Part shown: in pieces, positions 30,222-41,898 of the stretch
How positions within the stretch are numbered: position 1 is the first letter of the stretch
Layout of the letters: every line of letters begins with the position of its first letter
Assembly (NCBI GenBank): GCA_943737045.1
Contig: CALSFV010000268.1
Location: 1-64,000, forward strand
Direction: 5' to 3'
Source: Parapristionchus giblindavisi
Lineage: Eukaryota > Nematoda > Chromadorea > Rhabditida > Diplogasteridae
Length of the DNA stretch: 64,000 nucleotides
The notes under the pieces: model-generated
Databases searched by the model: none
Told to the model about the DNA's origin: nothing
The model's input: the letters and a program-made list of their open reading frames with translations, nothing else
Program-made: the position numbers and the translations under genes

Positions 30222-30702
30222 ATGTCCAGTCTCACCAGCAACCACAGTCACGAAAAAGTGAGAAACGGCCACAGGTATGGCCATTTCCCGCTCGAATTAG
30301 CTCCTGAAAATTCGCAATTTTACCTGTACAGCATAGCGGACGTTGCGAGGCGTCGAAAGCGCGCTTCCGCAGCTCGAACGGATAAGTTTGAAGCAAGTTG
30401 TGATAATTTAAGTGTGAATTGTAACGATTGCCGCGTTATCTGTCGATTTCGCGTTACAGATGAGCGGTTGTGACTTTATATGAGTTCAGCGTGTCTTGAG
30501 CTAATTATCAGGTGTCAAATTAAATTGTTAACGTTCGAATAAAGATACACCGATTCGCTCTGGTAGTACAGAGACGCAATGGATAGAGTACGCGTCCCTC
30601 TCGCTCCCCCTTCCCTCTCCCTCTCCCCATACATAGATAGTCTAGACCGTAACTTGCTTGAGCCTGGATCAAATTGCAAACTTTTTTCAGCCACAAATAT
30701 GT

Positions 30703-32896
30703 AATTTGGTATGATGAATTCAGTGAACACACTTTTAGAGAGCGCACGCAACTCTGAAACAGCCACACTGGCAATTTTGGCCTATTTTTTCTATTTTCAC
30801 GACAAAAAAATCAATTTAAAATGCGATCAGAGAAATTTTAAAATATAAATTAAGTATTCGGAGTACGCTAGACGGGTTAGGTAGCGTTGGTCGCCGTCGC
30901 GGCTGTAGGGGAGGTGTGTATGTGTCTTTTGTGTATGTGAGTGAAGAGCGATACCCCTTCTCCTCCTCCTCTTCTCTCTCTCTATATATATATCCATCTC
31001 TCACTATAACCATATCTCGGATTTACAATAAAAATATTTATGAAAATATTGAGCTGTATCAAATAGTTGAGCATGTCCAGTCTCACCAGCAACCACAGTC
31101 ACGAAAAAGTGAGAATCGGCCACAGGTATGGCCATTTCCCGCTCGAATTAGCTCCTGAAAATTCGCAATTTTACCTGAACAGCATAGCGGACGTTGCGAG
31201 GCGTCGAAAGCGCGCTTCCGCAGCTCGAACGGATAAGTTTGAAGCAAGTTGTGATGATTTAAGTGTGAATTGTAACGATTGCCGCGTGATCTGTCGATTT
31301 CGCGTTACAGATGAGCGGTTGTGACTTTATATGAGTTCAGCGTGTCTTGAGCTAATTATCAGGTGTCAAATTAAATTGTTAACGTTCGAATAAAGATACA
31401 CCGATTCGCTCTGGTAGTACAGAGACGCAATGGATAGAGTACGCGTCCCTCTCGCTCCCCCTTCCCTCTCCCTCTCCCCATACATAGATAGTCTAGACCG
31501 TAACTTGCTTGAGCCTGGATCAAATTGCAAACTTTTTTCAGCCACAAATATGTAATTTGGTATGATGAATTCAGTGAACACACTTTTAGAGAGCGCACGC
31601 AACTCTGAAACAGCCACACTGGCAATTTTGGCCTATTTTTTCTATTTTCACGACAAAAAAATCAATTTAAAATGCGATCAGAGAAATTTTAAAATATAAA
31701 TTAAGTATTCGGAGTACGCTAGACGGGTTAGGTAGCGTTGGTCGCCGTCGCGGCTGTAGGGGAGGTGTGTATGTGTCTTTTGTGTATGTGAGTGAAGAGC
31801 GATACCCCTTCTCCTCCTCCTCTTCTCTCTCTCTATATATATATCCATCTCTCACTATAACCATATCTCGGATTTACAATAAAAATATTTATGAAAATAT
31901 TGAGCTGTATCAAATAGTTGAGCATGTCCAGTCTCACCAGCAACCACAGTCACGAAAAAGTGAGAATCGGCCACAGGTATGGCCATTTCCCGCTCGAATT
32001 AGCTCCTGAAAATTCGCAATTTTACCTGAACAGCATAGCGGACGTTGCGAGGCGTCGAAAGCGCGCTTCCGCAGCTCGAACGGATAAGTTTGAAGCAAGT
32101 TGTGATGATTTAAGTGTGAATTGTAACGATTGCCGCGTGATCTGTCGATTTCGCGTTACAGATGAGCGGTTGTGACTTTATATGAGTTCAGCGTGTCTTG
32201 AGCTAATTATCAGGTGTCAAATTAAATTGTTAACGTTCGAATAAAGATACACCGATTCGCTCTGGTAGTACAGAGACGCAATGGATAGAGTACGCGTCCC
32301 TCTCGCTCCCCCTTCCCTCTCCCTCTCCCCATACATAGATAGTCTAGACCGTAACTTGCTTGAGCCTGGATCAAATTGCAAACTTTTTTCAGCCACAAAT
32401 ATGTAATTTGGTATGATGAATTCAGTGAACACACTTTTAGAGAGCGCACGCAACTCTGAAACAGCCACACTGGCAATTTTGGCCTATTTTTTCTATTTTC
32501 ACGACAAAAAAATCAATTTAAAATGCGATCAGAGAAATTTTAAAATATAAATTAAGTATTCGGAGTACGCTAGACGGGTTAGGTAGCGTTGGTCGCCGTC
32601 GCGGCTGTAGGGGAGGTGTGTATGTGTCTTTTGTGTATGTGAGTGAAGAGCGATACCCCTTCTCCTCCTCCTCTTCTCTCTCTCTATATATATATCCATC
32701 TCTCACTATAACCATATCTCGGATTTACAATAAAAATATTTATGAAAATATTGAGCTGTATCAAATAGTTGAGCATGTCCAGTCTCACCAGCAACCACAG
32801 TCACGAAAAAGTGAGAATCGGCCACAGGTATGGCCATTTCCCGCTCGAATTAGCTCCTGAAAATTCGCAATTTTACCTGAACAGCATAGCGGACGT
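30703..32896 (+). repeat. Array block III: type C units, exact 851-bp period
   Basis: This stretch is about two and a half copies long with a constant 851-bp spacing (31,073, 31,924, 32,775), and the copies look identical by eye. Shared private changes include GTAATTTGGTATGATG, ACTTTTAGAG, CTGGCAATTTTGG, AAATGCGATC, GGAGTACGC, GTAGCGTTGG, CGGCTGTAGG, GCGATACCCC and GAGCTGTATC. In the 83-codon frame, type C changes Tyr to Asn (CTGAACAGC) and Asn to Ile (GAGAATCGG). Its copies are more alike than they are like their neighbours, which indicates a recent local expansion of one diverged unit. Confidence 0.85.
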
Positions 32897-33526
32897 CGCG
32901 AGGCGTCGAAAGCGCGCTTCCGCAGCTCGAACGGATAAGTTTGAAGCAAGTTGTGATGATTTAAGTGTGAATTGTAACGATTGCCGCGTGATCTGTCGAT
33001 TTCGCGTTACAGATGAGCGGTTGTGACTTTATATGAGTTCAGCGTGTCTTGAGCTAATTATCAGGTGTCAAATTAAATTGTAAACGTACGAATAAAGATA
33101 CACCGATTCGCTCTGGTCGTACAGAGACGCAATGGATAGAGTACGCGTCCCTCTCGCTCCCCCTTCCCTCTCCCTCTCCCCATACATAGATAGTCTAGAC
33201 CGTAACTTGCTTGAGCCTGGATCAAATTGCAAACTTTTTTCAGCCACAAATATGTAGTTTGGTATGACGAATTCAGTGAACACACTTTCAGAGAGCGCAC
33301 GCAACTCTGAAACAGCCACACTGGAAATTTTGGCCTATTTTTTTCTATTTTCACGACAAAAAAATCAATTTAAAAGGCGATCAGAGAAATTTTAAAGTAT
33401 AAATTCAGTATTCGGAATACGCTAGACGGGTTAGGTGGCGTTGGTCGCCGTCGCGGCGGTAGGGGAGGTGTGTATGTGTCTTTTGTGTATGTGAGTGAAG
33501 AGCGATTCCCCTTCTCCTCCTCCTCT

Positions 33527-33559
<33 letters not shown>

Positions 33560-33623
33560 CCACCTCTCACTATAACCATATCTCGGATTTACAATAAAAA
33601 TATTTATGAAAATATTGAGCTAT
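32897..33623 (+). repeat. Last, truncated type A unit of the array
   Basis: After the C block the sequence returns to type A diagnostics (TGTAAACGTACG at about 33,080, GGTCGTACAG, GGCCTATTTT) and ends abruptly at GAGCTAT, about 20 bases before the next ATGTCCAG marker would be expected. CGTACGCGAAAC follows, with no array homology. The outermost unit is closer to consensus than the three before it, which is the opposite of the usual decay toward array edges. Confidence 0.85.
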
Positions 33624-33661
33624 CGTACGCGAAACAAATTTCGCCCCATTTTACAAACTAA
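33624..33661. other. Junction between array and palindrome
   Basis: Thirty-eight bases that belong neither to the array nor to the following inverted repeat. They include CGTACGCGAAAC and a small palindrome that runs on into the arm (TTTTACAAACTAATTGTAAAA). No target duplication is evident. Confidence 0.6.
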
Positions 33662-35823
33662 TTGTAAAATCAACAATCAGTTTGTAAAAGATTGTTGTTT
33701 TAACAATCACTTCACAATATTCGCTCTTGGTGGAGTGGATGATTTTTTCCTTGCTTATTTTTGCTAGGAGATGATATTTTAGTGGTATTTCATTCGTAAA
33801 ATAATGAAAACAATGTACTTTGATGCTTGAAACATTTTTTTTATTCCTGGAAAAAGTCAGTTCACGATCAACTCAAGAACTACAAACTACAATTTCATTT
33901 TGTCTGCCTGTTGGCTCGGTTTCTTATTTTCTCCGTTACTTATTGTTTATGTGCTTATAATTTCATTATTTTTGTTCTAAATGGGTTGTACACTATCACT
34001 TCCAGATCTACTAACGTCGATCATGCTCGGAACAGGAAGATCAACGTGGAAAGGCCGACGCAAAATATCAGAGACGTTTTTCTTCCATTTCTTTCCCCAT
34101 TATTCTTATTTCACTTAAATATATTGTAAAATGTAACATATTGTACTCATGATACTTTGTGTTTACATTGAGGTGCAATGGATGGTGTCTTCGAATCGTC
34201 CAGCTCTGTCGTGTTCAACGTCTCTTTCATCGAGGTTGCTAACAATTCGTAATATTCAATCACTTTTTTTGTATTTATCGAGAGGCTCAGAGATGCCTGC
34301 GATTTGTTTTGCGAAGGAATGGAGGGCAAATTAGACAAAACAAAAGTTCTTGAATATTTCTTCTAGTCTGTCTCATGACAGACTACAACAAAGAACTTCA
34401 TTATCTGTTATTAATGCATTCATGTTTCAGAATTCTCTTCAATATCGTGCGGTCACCGACTAATCCAACAACTCAGGTGCCAGATGTCAGTTCTATAAGG
34501 TCTATAAGGTATTTGGTTAATATTTACCAACTTTTGTAATTATCGTTACAACTAGTTGGAATGTCTCACTAATGAAACATTAGTATAGCCCGCCGTAATC
34601 TGAACGTCTGTTGAATTGTCTAATCTTCGGGCACGTGCACGCTAAAAGAATAATATAAAGAAATGTCATTTTATTTTATTTTAAATTACAAAGGCTTTTT
34701 TCCAGCTCTATAAAACAGTCAACGATGTCGACGTTAATAACTGTGTTCTTCAATAAGGTGCTATTTTCCTCGTTTCCTTTTTCGTTATTTCATTCATCAT
34801 TGTTATATTGTTCTGTTGGATAAAGCATGTCATAAACTTTGGTAGATTATAACTGAATATTTTTTTTATTTAATAGAAACGAAAAAATCTTGAATCTCCG
34901 ATTGCACTTGAGACGCTGTCACTTTGTCCTCGTGATACGACAGACTCCATTCTAAAATGAGATACAGTATTCAGAAAAGTAAGTGAATGTTATCGATTTA
35001 TACTAACCTGAATCAGGATTGAATTCAATGAACATCTCGATGGATCAGTAGCGGCCAGACGATATTGAAGAGAATTCTGAAACATGAATGCATTAATAAC
35101 AGATAATGAAGTTCTTTGTTGTAGTCTGTCATGAGACAGACTAGAAGCAATATTCAAGAACTTTTGTTTTGTCTAATTTGCCCTCCATTCCTTCGCAAAA
35201 CAAATCGCAGGCATCTCTGAGCCTCTCGATAAATACAAAAAAAGTGATTGAATATTACGAATTGTTAGCAACCTCGATGAAAGAGACGTTGAACACGACA
35301 GAGCTGGACGATTCGAAGACACCATCCATTGCACCTCAATGTAAACACAAAGTATCATGAGTACAATATGTTACATTTTACAATATATTTAAGTGAAATA
35401 AGAATAATGGGGAAAGAAATGGAAGAAAAACGTCTCTGATATTTTGCGTCGGCCTTTCCGAGCATGATCGACGATAGATCTGGAAGTGATAGTGTACAAC
35501 CCATTTAGAACAAAAATAATGAAATTATAAGCACATAAACAATAAGTAACGGAGAAAATAAGAAACCGAGCCAACAGGCAGACAAAATGAAATTGTAGTT
35601 TGTAGTTCTTGAGTTGATCGTGAACTGACTTTTTCCAGGAATAAAAAAAATGTTTCAAGCATCAAAGTACATTGTTTTCATTATTTTACGAATGAAATAC
35701 CACTAAAATATCATCTCCTAGCAAAAATAAGCAAGGAAAAAATCATCCACTCCACCAAGAGCGAATATTGTGAAGTGATTGTTAAAACAACAATCTTTTA
35801 CAAACTGATTGTTGATTTTACAA
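33662..35823. repeat. Palindrome P0 (arms ~787 and 765 bp, loop 610 bp)
   Basis: The left arm 33,662-34,448 reappears inverted at 35,059-35,823, starting TTGTAAAATCAACAATCAG and ending with its complement. Paired coordinates sum to 69,485 in the outer part and 69,507 in the inner part. The step is a ~22-bp length difference near 34,030, where the left arm has extra AACAGGAAGATC-type sequence. Arms are otherwise almost identical. Each arm holds a 63-codon frame (34,147-34,338 minus; 35,169-35,360 plus) with no recognisable domain. The loop 34,449-35,058 has no gene I can identify. It could be a fold-back transposable element, but no target duplication was found. Confidence 0.9.
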
Positions 35824-35831
35824 GTAGTATA

Positions 35832-36294
35832 GTGTGCAATGGCAACTACTTTTACCGCACTACGAGATCAAAGGGATGCCGCCAAAGATCAAAGGGTGCC
35901 GACAGGTCATTAATCATTTTTTGACATGTCATTAATCAAAAGTGACAGGGTAGGGGGAGGGAAAGTGACAGCGTAGGGGGAGGGAAAGTGGGAGCGTAGG
36001 GGGGAGGGAAAGTGACAGGGTAGGGAGAGGGATTGTGACACGGTAGGGAGAGGGAGAAGTTAATCAATAAAGCTTATTGACAGCCTCATTAATCATATCA
36101 GTTAATTACTTGTGACAGCATAGGGAGAGCAACAAACAAACGCCTAGAGGGAGAGAGGCAGGAGAGGGAAGTTTAGACAGTAGGGAGAGGCATGGGCAGG
36201 AGAGAGGCAAGAGAGGGAGAGGTAGGGAGAGGGAGGAGGGAGTCTAAAAGCTGATGGCATCCCTAGTGCGGTAAAAGCAATCTCCATTGCACAC
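35832..36294. mobile_element. 463-bp non-autonomous TIR element with GA-rich interior
   Basis: The ends are GTGTGCAATGG and CCATTGCACAC. Beyond these, CTTTTACCGCACTA and GGGATGCC on the left match TAGTGCGGTAAAAG and GGCATCCC on the right, giving imperfect terminal inverted repeats of about 43-49 bp. The interior is purine-rich on this strand, with repeats of GTGACAGGGTAGGGAGAGGG and variants between about 35,945 and 36,060 and more GAGAGG sequence to 36,235. No coding capacity. A target duplication is not clear. It abuts the right end of P0 by 8 bp. Confidence 0.7.
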
Positions 36295-36539
36295 AAACAA
36301 TAGGATGAGCAAAAAACAACTGTATGATAAAGTGATTAGCCTTTTAATCGATCAGAGTGATAAGATCAAGTGATATCTCATAGATCAAATGATAAGATCA
36401 CCACAATCGATTAGTAAAAGGCATGCGATAATCAATTAACAGACATTCGGACAGAGCAATGGAACACACGACCACACGCGACACAAAACAAATATGAAAT
36501 GACTGATTTGGGGCGGAGCCTAATTATATCACATCTGCA
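36295..36539. other. Intergenic spacer with GATCAAGTGATAA motifs
   Basis: No gene seen. It contains repeated GATCAAGTGATA/GATCAAATGATAAGATCA motifs, and ends with GGGGCGGAGCCTAATTA. Similar motifs (GGATCAAGTGATAAAAG, GGGGCGGAGCTTATTAA) recur at about 39,052 and 39,340 on the far side of the pyrimidine tract. Confidence 0.5.
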
Positions 36540-38960
36540 TCTCTAATGTCTCTCAATTTTCTATACTCTCTCCATTTCTCTGCATCTCTAATCTCTCTCA
36601 ATGTCTCATACACTCTCTCCCTCTCTGTATCTCTAACCTCTCCATTTTTACATACTCTCTCTTCCTCTCTTTATCTCTAACCTCTCCTTCTTTTACATGC
36701 TCTCTCATTTTTCGGCTCTCTTTCATATTGCATACTCTTTCTCTTTCTATGACCTCTCTCATTTTGCACACTATCTCTCTTTCTCTAACCTCTCTCAATC
36801 TCCCATATTATCTCTCTCTCCTTCTTCGTATCACTAATCTCTCCATCATTACATACTCTCTCTCCCTTGCTCTGCATCTTTAACCTCTCTTATTCTCTTA
36901 TACTCTCTCTCGTTCTCTGCATCTCTAACCTCTCTCAATCTCCCATATTCTCTCTCTCCCCTTCTTCGTACCTCTAACCTCTCCATCTATAACATACTCT
37001 CTCTCCCTTGCTCTGCATCTTTAACCTCTCTTATTCTCTCATAATCTCTCTCGTTCTCTGCACCTCTTACTCTACCCTCTCTCACTTTACATACTATGTC
37101 TCTGTCTCTAACCTCTCTCATTTTTGCACACTCTCTCTCTTTCTCTGTGCTCTATCATTTTAGCATACTCTATTCTCTCCCGCTTCTGCTATTTCGCTTT
37201 ATCTGAAGGTTATGCCATTTGACCGTCTCTCTATATGTACTCTCTCTATGGTACATACTCTATCACCACACCATATGGTCATGCGAAGGCTGTTCTACCT
37301 CTCTCTCTCTCTATCTCTCTCCCCCCCCCCTCTCTCTCATCCTCTGCATCTCTATCCTCTCCATCTTTTACATACTCTCTCACTTTTCGGTACCCTTTCA
37401 TATTGTATGCTCTTTCTCTTTCTCTAACCTCTCTCATTTTGCACACTATCTCTCTTTCTCTAACCTCTCTCAATCTCCCCCTACGTTCTGTCTCTCTTCC
37501 CTTCTTTGTATCTCTAACCTCTCCATCTATTACATACTTTCTCTCCCTTTAACCTCTCTCATTCTCTCATACTCTCTGTCTCTCTCGTTCTCTGCATCTA
37601 TCTCAATCTCTCTCAATTTCTCATACTCTCTCACTTTTCGGTACTCTTTCATATTGTATACTCTGTCTATCACTGGAGTCTCTAATTTTTTCACACTCTC
37701 TCCCTTTCTCTGTTACAGTATACTTTCTACTCTTTCTCCTCCTATGTCCTCTCTCATTTTCTCACATTTTCTCTCTTTCTCTAACTTCTTACTCTAGTCT
37801 CTCTCACTTTACATACTCTGTCTCTGTCTCTAACATCTCTCATTTTTTTTTGCTCACGCTCTCTCTCTTTCTCTGTGCTCTATCATCTTTGCATACTCTA
37901 TTCTCTCCCTCTTCTGCTATTTCTCATTATCTGAAGGTTAGGCCATTTGACAGCTTCTCTATATACTCTCTCTATGGTACATACTCTATCACCACACCCT
38001 CTCTCTCTCTTTAGCAACAAAACATAACAAGAATCAGATACCAATTTGAATAGCTAAAAAGAACTAATACCAAGCATACAATAGAGTTATAGTATACTTC
38101 CTACTCTTTCTGTACTATCTCATTATCTCATACTCTATTTCTCCCTCTATTCCTCTCTCTAACCTCTCTACCTTTCTCAACACTCTCTCATTTTCTCTGC
38201 TTCTCTCCCCTCTTCAGCCTTTTCATACTCTCTCACTATCTCTGCATCTTTGTGTTCTCTTATCTTCTCATGCTCTCTCTCCCACTTCTCTAAATCTCTG
38301 TTCTCTATCATTTTCACCCACTCTAGTCAAATATGAAATTTGAATTGCTACAGTAATCCCTCTCGAACTGTTTCTTAATATCCACATTTGAATAGCTAGC
38401 TCCAAACAGACCTTCTACCTCTCTGTTCTCTCTATATTTTATACACTCTCTCATTTTCTCTACATCTTGTCACTCTCCATCATTTGCATACGCTCTCCCT
38501 CTCTCTTGCTCGGCATCTCAGTATTCTTTAATTATATACCATTTCCTCTCTTTCTCTGAACTCTCTCATCCATACACGCTGACTATGCCTATGTGCTCTA
38601 TCATTTTTGCATACTCTATCTCTGTCGCTCTTTATCTGTTTCGCATATGGCAATGCAAACGCTGTTCTACCTCTCTATATCTTCTTTCTCTATATCTCTA
38701 TCATCTCCATCTTTTCACACTATATCTCAGTCTCTGCATCTCTGTACTCGCTCTCTTCACTCTAGCTTTTTTCTATACCTTTAGGAGAGATTTTGACAAA
38801 AGTAGTTAATCATTCTCTTTAGCTCTTCTACTCACTCTCTTCATCTATTTCGCAATATATACATGCGATATGAATAGTGGGATGAATGGATCATCTCTCT
38901 TTCTCTTTCTGTACACTCTAATTTGCATACACTCTCAAAACACCATATAGCCATGAAAAG
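36540..38960. repeat. Polypyrimidine (CT-rich) tract with degenerate minisatellites
   Basis: The plus strand is dominated by C and T for about 2.4 kb, built from variants of CATACTCTCTC, CTCTAACCTCTCTCA and CTCTGCATCTCT. Longer repeats are superposed. A ~140-bp unit repeats at 36,801 and 36,941. A unit with TTTTCGGT..CCTTTCATATTG repeats at 36,709, 37,383 and 37,634. A segment with CTGAAGGTTA, GCCATTTGAC and TATGGTACATACTC repeats at about 37,203 and 37,932 (~728 bp apart). Open frames of Ser/Leu across it are low-complexity artefacts. Confidence 0.9.
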
Positions 38961-39598
38961 GCTATTCGATCTGACCTCAGTAACAATAAGAAGTGGATGA
39001 AAATTGAATGGATATATACAAATTGCACATAATAAGCGATCTTCGCGATTGGATCAAGTGATAAAAGTAGGCGACTACATATGAACCCTCTTGTACAAAC
39101 ACTCTCACCTACAACATATGGTCATGGAAAAGCTATTCAAATCAGCTCTTTTTAGCAACAAAAGAACCAGATGAATTTGGAATAGTCATTATATACAATA
39201 GTAGAAACGATAATGATTATTTATTGTAAACATAATTAATGATTATCCAATAAGATCAACGAAGAAGTGATAAAATTACAGTATTTGGTAATCAATAGAC
39301 TAACCTTTGAGGATTTCGACCGACGGTTGATTGTCTTAGGGGCGGAGCTTATTAATTTTCCTTATCTCTAATTATCTATTTCATCTAATTCTCTTATACT
39401 CGACATGTTCTCTCACAGGAAAGGAGCTCCGCTCTTAATTTACATTCTATACCATCTCTCTTTCTCTCTATACTTCCTACTGTAGTTCTCTATATATTTC
39501 CTTCTCTTTCTACTCTTATCTCTCTCTATCTTAAATCTGCGACACTTTTTGCTCTTCTATCCCTCTCTATCATACTCTCTCTCCTAGCGTTTTTATAT
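38961..39598. other. AT-rich spacer plus second short CT-rich stretch
   Basis: No gene seen. The 39,400-39,590 part is again CT-rich (TCTCTCTATCTTAAATC and similar). It ends with TTTTTATATGCAG, which resembles a 3' splice site directly before the lysine-rich relict. Confidence 0.5.
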
Positions 39599-39601
39599 GC
39601 A

Positions 39602-39832
39602 GCCGACAAAAAGAAGACAGACGATCAGAAGAAGTCAGAGGTGAAACCTCCTGGTGACACGAAGAATACAGACGCAAGACCTTCTAGTGAAACGACCACA
39701 TAAAGAAGACAGACATTAAGGATACTGGCAATGCAAAGAAGCCAGAACCAGCAGATATAAAGAAGTCCTAGGATGTCAAGAAAATGTCAGGCACTAAGGA
39801 CGTGAAGAAGAAGGAGGATACAATAACACACA
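39602..39832 (+). pseudogene. Decayed lysine-rich coding relict
   Basis: From 39,602 the frame reads about 34 residues rich in Lys, Asp, Thr and Pro (ADKKKTDDQKKSEVKPPGD..), ending at a TAA. A frame change then resumes the same composition (KKTDIKDTGNAKKPEPADIKKS), interrupted by a TAG and continuing DVKKMSGTKDVKKKEDT. This composition stands out from its AT-rich, low-complexity surroundings and recurs on both sides of a frameshift, so I read it as a broken low-complexity protein exon. A splice-acceptor-like TTTATATGCAG precedes it. The family is unknown; hydrophilic Lys/Glu-rich proteins of several kinds would look like this. Confidence 0.4.
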
Positions 39833-40060
39833 TTGAATCCACACACACACAGACACAAAGGAACGAAAGAATTCCTTCCTGAAGGGGTAAACGCAGCTAC
39901 TAAACAGCCATCTCCTAAATTAATGGAAGCGCTTAGGGGGAATGTGGAACAATCATCAAAATTAGAATCTACACATTTGAGTCTTATTATTACTGACATA
40001 ATACACTGCAAACAGAAGCAAAACTTACTCCTTTTCACGAAATTCTCAAAGATTGAATAG
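39833..40060 (+). pseudogene. 75-codon frame continuing the relict (unrecognised)
   Basis: This frame follows the lysine-rich relict after a CA-repeat that changes frame. It reads through EFLPEGVNAATKQPSPKLM and EALRGNVEQSSKLE before turning hydrophobic. It looks more protein-like than random AT-rich DNA, but I know no matching family. From 39,922 onward it lies inside the giant palindrome, so its inverted copy runs to the right edge of the window. Confidence 0.2.
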
Positions 40061-40185
40061 CGTTTGGTTATGATGATCACTATGGTAGAATCTACGTAGA
40101 CTATAAAGAGAATGCCAAAATCCTATAGTCTTCATCGAGATATGTGCGGTATTTCATCGACTTAATACAATTCCACCGTGCCTAA
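40021..40185 (+). pseudogene. Possible glycoside hydrolase family 1 C-terminal relict
   Basis: In the frame with codons starting at 40,021 the translation contains IAFGYDDHYGRIYVDYKENA, then KIL, a TAG (40,126-40,128) and SSSRYVRYFIDL before a TAA. Family 1 beta-glucosidases and klotho-like proteins end with a segment of the form W-A-x-G-Y-x-x-x-F/Y-G-x-x-Y-V-D-Y/F-K, followed by a Ser-rich turn and a final aromatic helix, which this resembles. A TGA replaces the codon where the Trp before Ala would lie (TGA at 40,054-40,056, one codon early). The two stops make it non-functional. The match rests on memory of the family pattern and is tentative. Confidence 0.3.
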
Positions 40186-41898
40186 TGGATGACTTCATTC
40201 ATAGAGCTGTCCGATATTGTTTGACAGAGACCTCGTATATTGGATTCAAGTAGCCAAAATACAATAAAAATAGAGAAAACACATTTTTGCACACTCTCTC
40301 ACTTTTTTCTTTTCATTACTTTTGAACATCACATTAGCGATTAGATGATGGAGGGATTACATTATAGTGTAGATTTTTCCTTCCAACAAATCCCAGTCAC
40401 ATTATGCTGCAGACAGAAAAATAGAGAGAGCCATGCGGGGGAAATAGAGATAGATAAAGATAGTTAAATATAAACGTAAATCAAAGACAGATTCAGTTTT
40501 CCAGTCATCGATTACGCTTTTATACTTTTCTCATAAGAGGATCATACCACTGAGAGGGATATGTAAGTATAGTAATAACAATAAAATAAGGAAGAAATCC
40601 ATGTTAACTAAGAAGGGAAGATGTAGTATCACCAATTTGCTCTCATAGCCGATCTCTGTATACATATGCACGTTCATAAAGTCATTACACGAATGTTCCC
40701 ATTGAGGGACTTTCCAGCGGATAATATGCTTGCGACGCGTATTCAAATCATAGAAACTCAGTTATGGGATTTTACCAATTGATTTTAACGAAATCAGATG
40801 AAGGATGGTATTTCCTTCTCATGATAGGCAAGACATGATTAGCTAAATTAAATAATGAATTACTGTATCTTCAGCATCTATTTATCCATGTCATTGGTTC
40901 TAGGCAGATTAGTATCCTACTTATCATTAACTTTTAACTGTTATAATACGTCCGTTCTGAAAAGACGAGTATCTCCACTAGAAAAGCATTATTGGGTGTA
41001 AAGTCCTTAAAAGGGTTTTTTCTATTGAATAAGATGAAGCTAGGACGTACTCTGTCAGATTGTTGAGAGTGATCACATTCCACGTTGAACTAAAATTTTA
41101 TAGTATTAGCACAGTGGAAAATATTAACCACTCCATATGCGTTGTTGGTTTGCCGTGCTACTTATATTACCAATGTTGGGCGATCTATCCTCCTTTAGAG
41201 CAATGATTTTAAAAAAATAAATTAATTTAACCATATGAACGATGCTTTCTCACTGTAGTCATAGTGTTGCCAGCAAGAGTTATTTCTAGCCAGTTATTTC
41301 TAATACATGCGATAAAATGATACTAGTTGATTAAGATTCTTCTGAACTAGTATGTTTTTTTTCAAAGATATGCCGCTTTTTGGTGGATCTTTGGAGAATT
41401 TATATCTAATTACCATTGAAATTTAATTTTTGTTCATAGAACTATCTCACATGGTTTAAAAGGGATCTCTTATTCTTTGTTCAAAAGTTCTCACATCATT
41501 CATTGTACAGGGAGAAGAAATGAGAGTCACTGAAGTCTTTCGTAAATTGATTGCACAAGTGTTTATATTGAAGGACAAGTCGAGAATATACTTGCAAATG
41601 AAGACACGTAATCACGTCATGGAAACTCAGTTATGGGATTTCAACAACTGAAGAAGAATCAAGGGTTTTTTCTCGTAATAGGTATGACTTGATTACCCAA
41701 AATACTTAGTACCACGTTTTAAAAATCGTTTCACTATTACTTTACGAGCAGTCGCGTGAATTTCGTTCTCTGTACTTAAGACTTACTTAAGACTCAATGA
41801 TTGAAACATGATGTTGATATCAACATAAACATGTTTCAAGGAAGATCCATTTTATTTATATTATACCAATGAACACTATTCAACATAACAAATGAAGT
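40186..41898. other. AT-rich arm sequence without recognised gene
   Basis: No supported gene. A short perfect palindrome, ACATGATGTTGATATCAACAT, lies near 41,809. Mirrored at about 62,024-63,736 in the right arm. Confidence 0.4.

Noticed and set aside
37219..37797. 192-codon Ser/Leu-rich frame in the pyrimidine tract
   Set aside because: It is low-complexity translation of CT-rich minisatellites, with several overlapping frames equally open.
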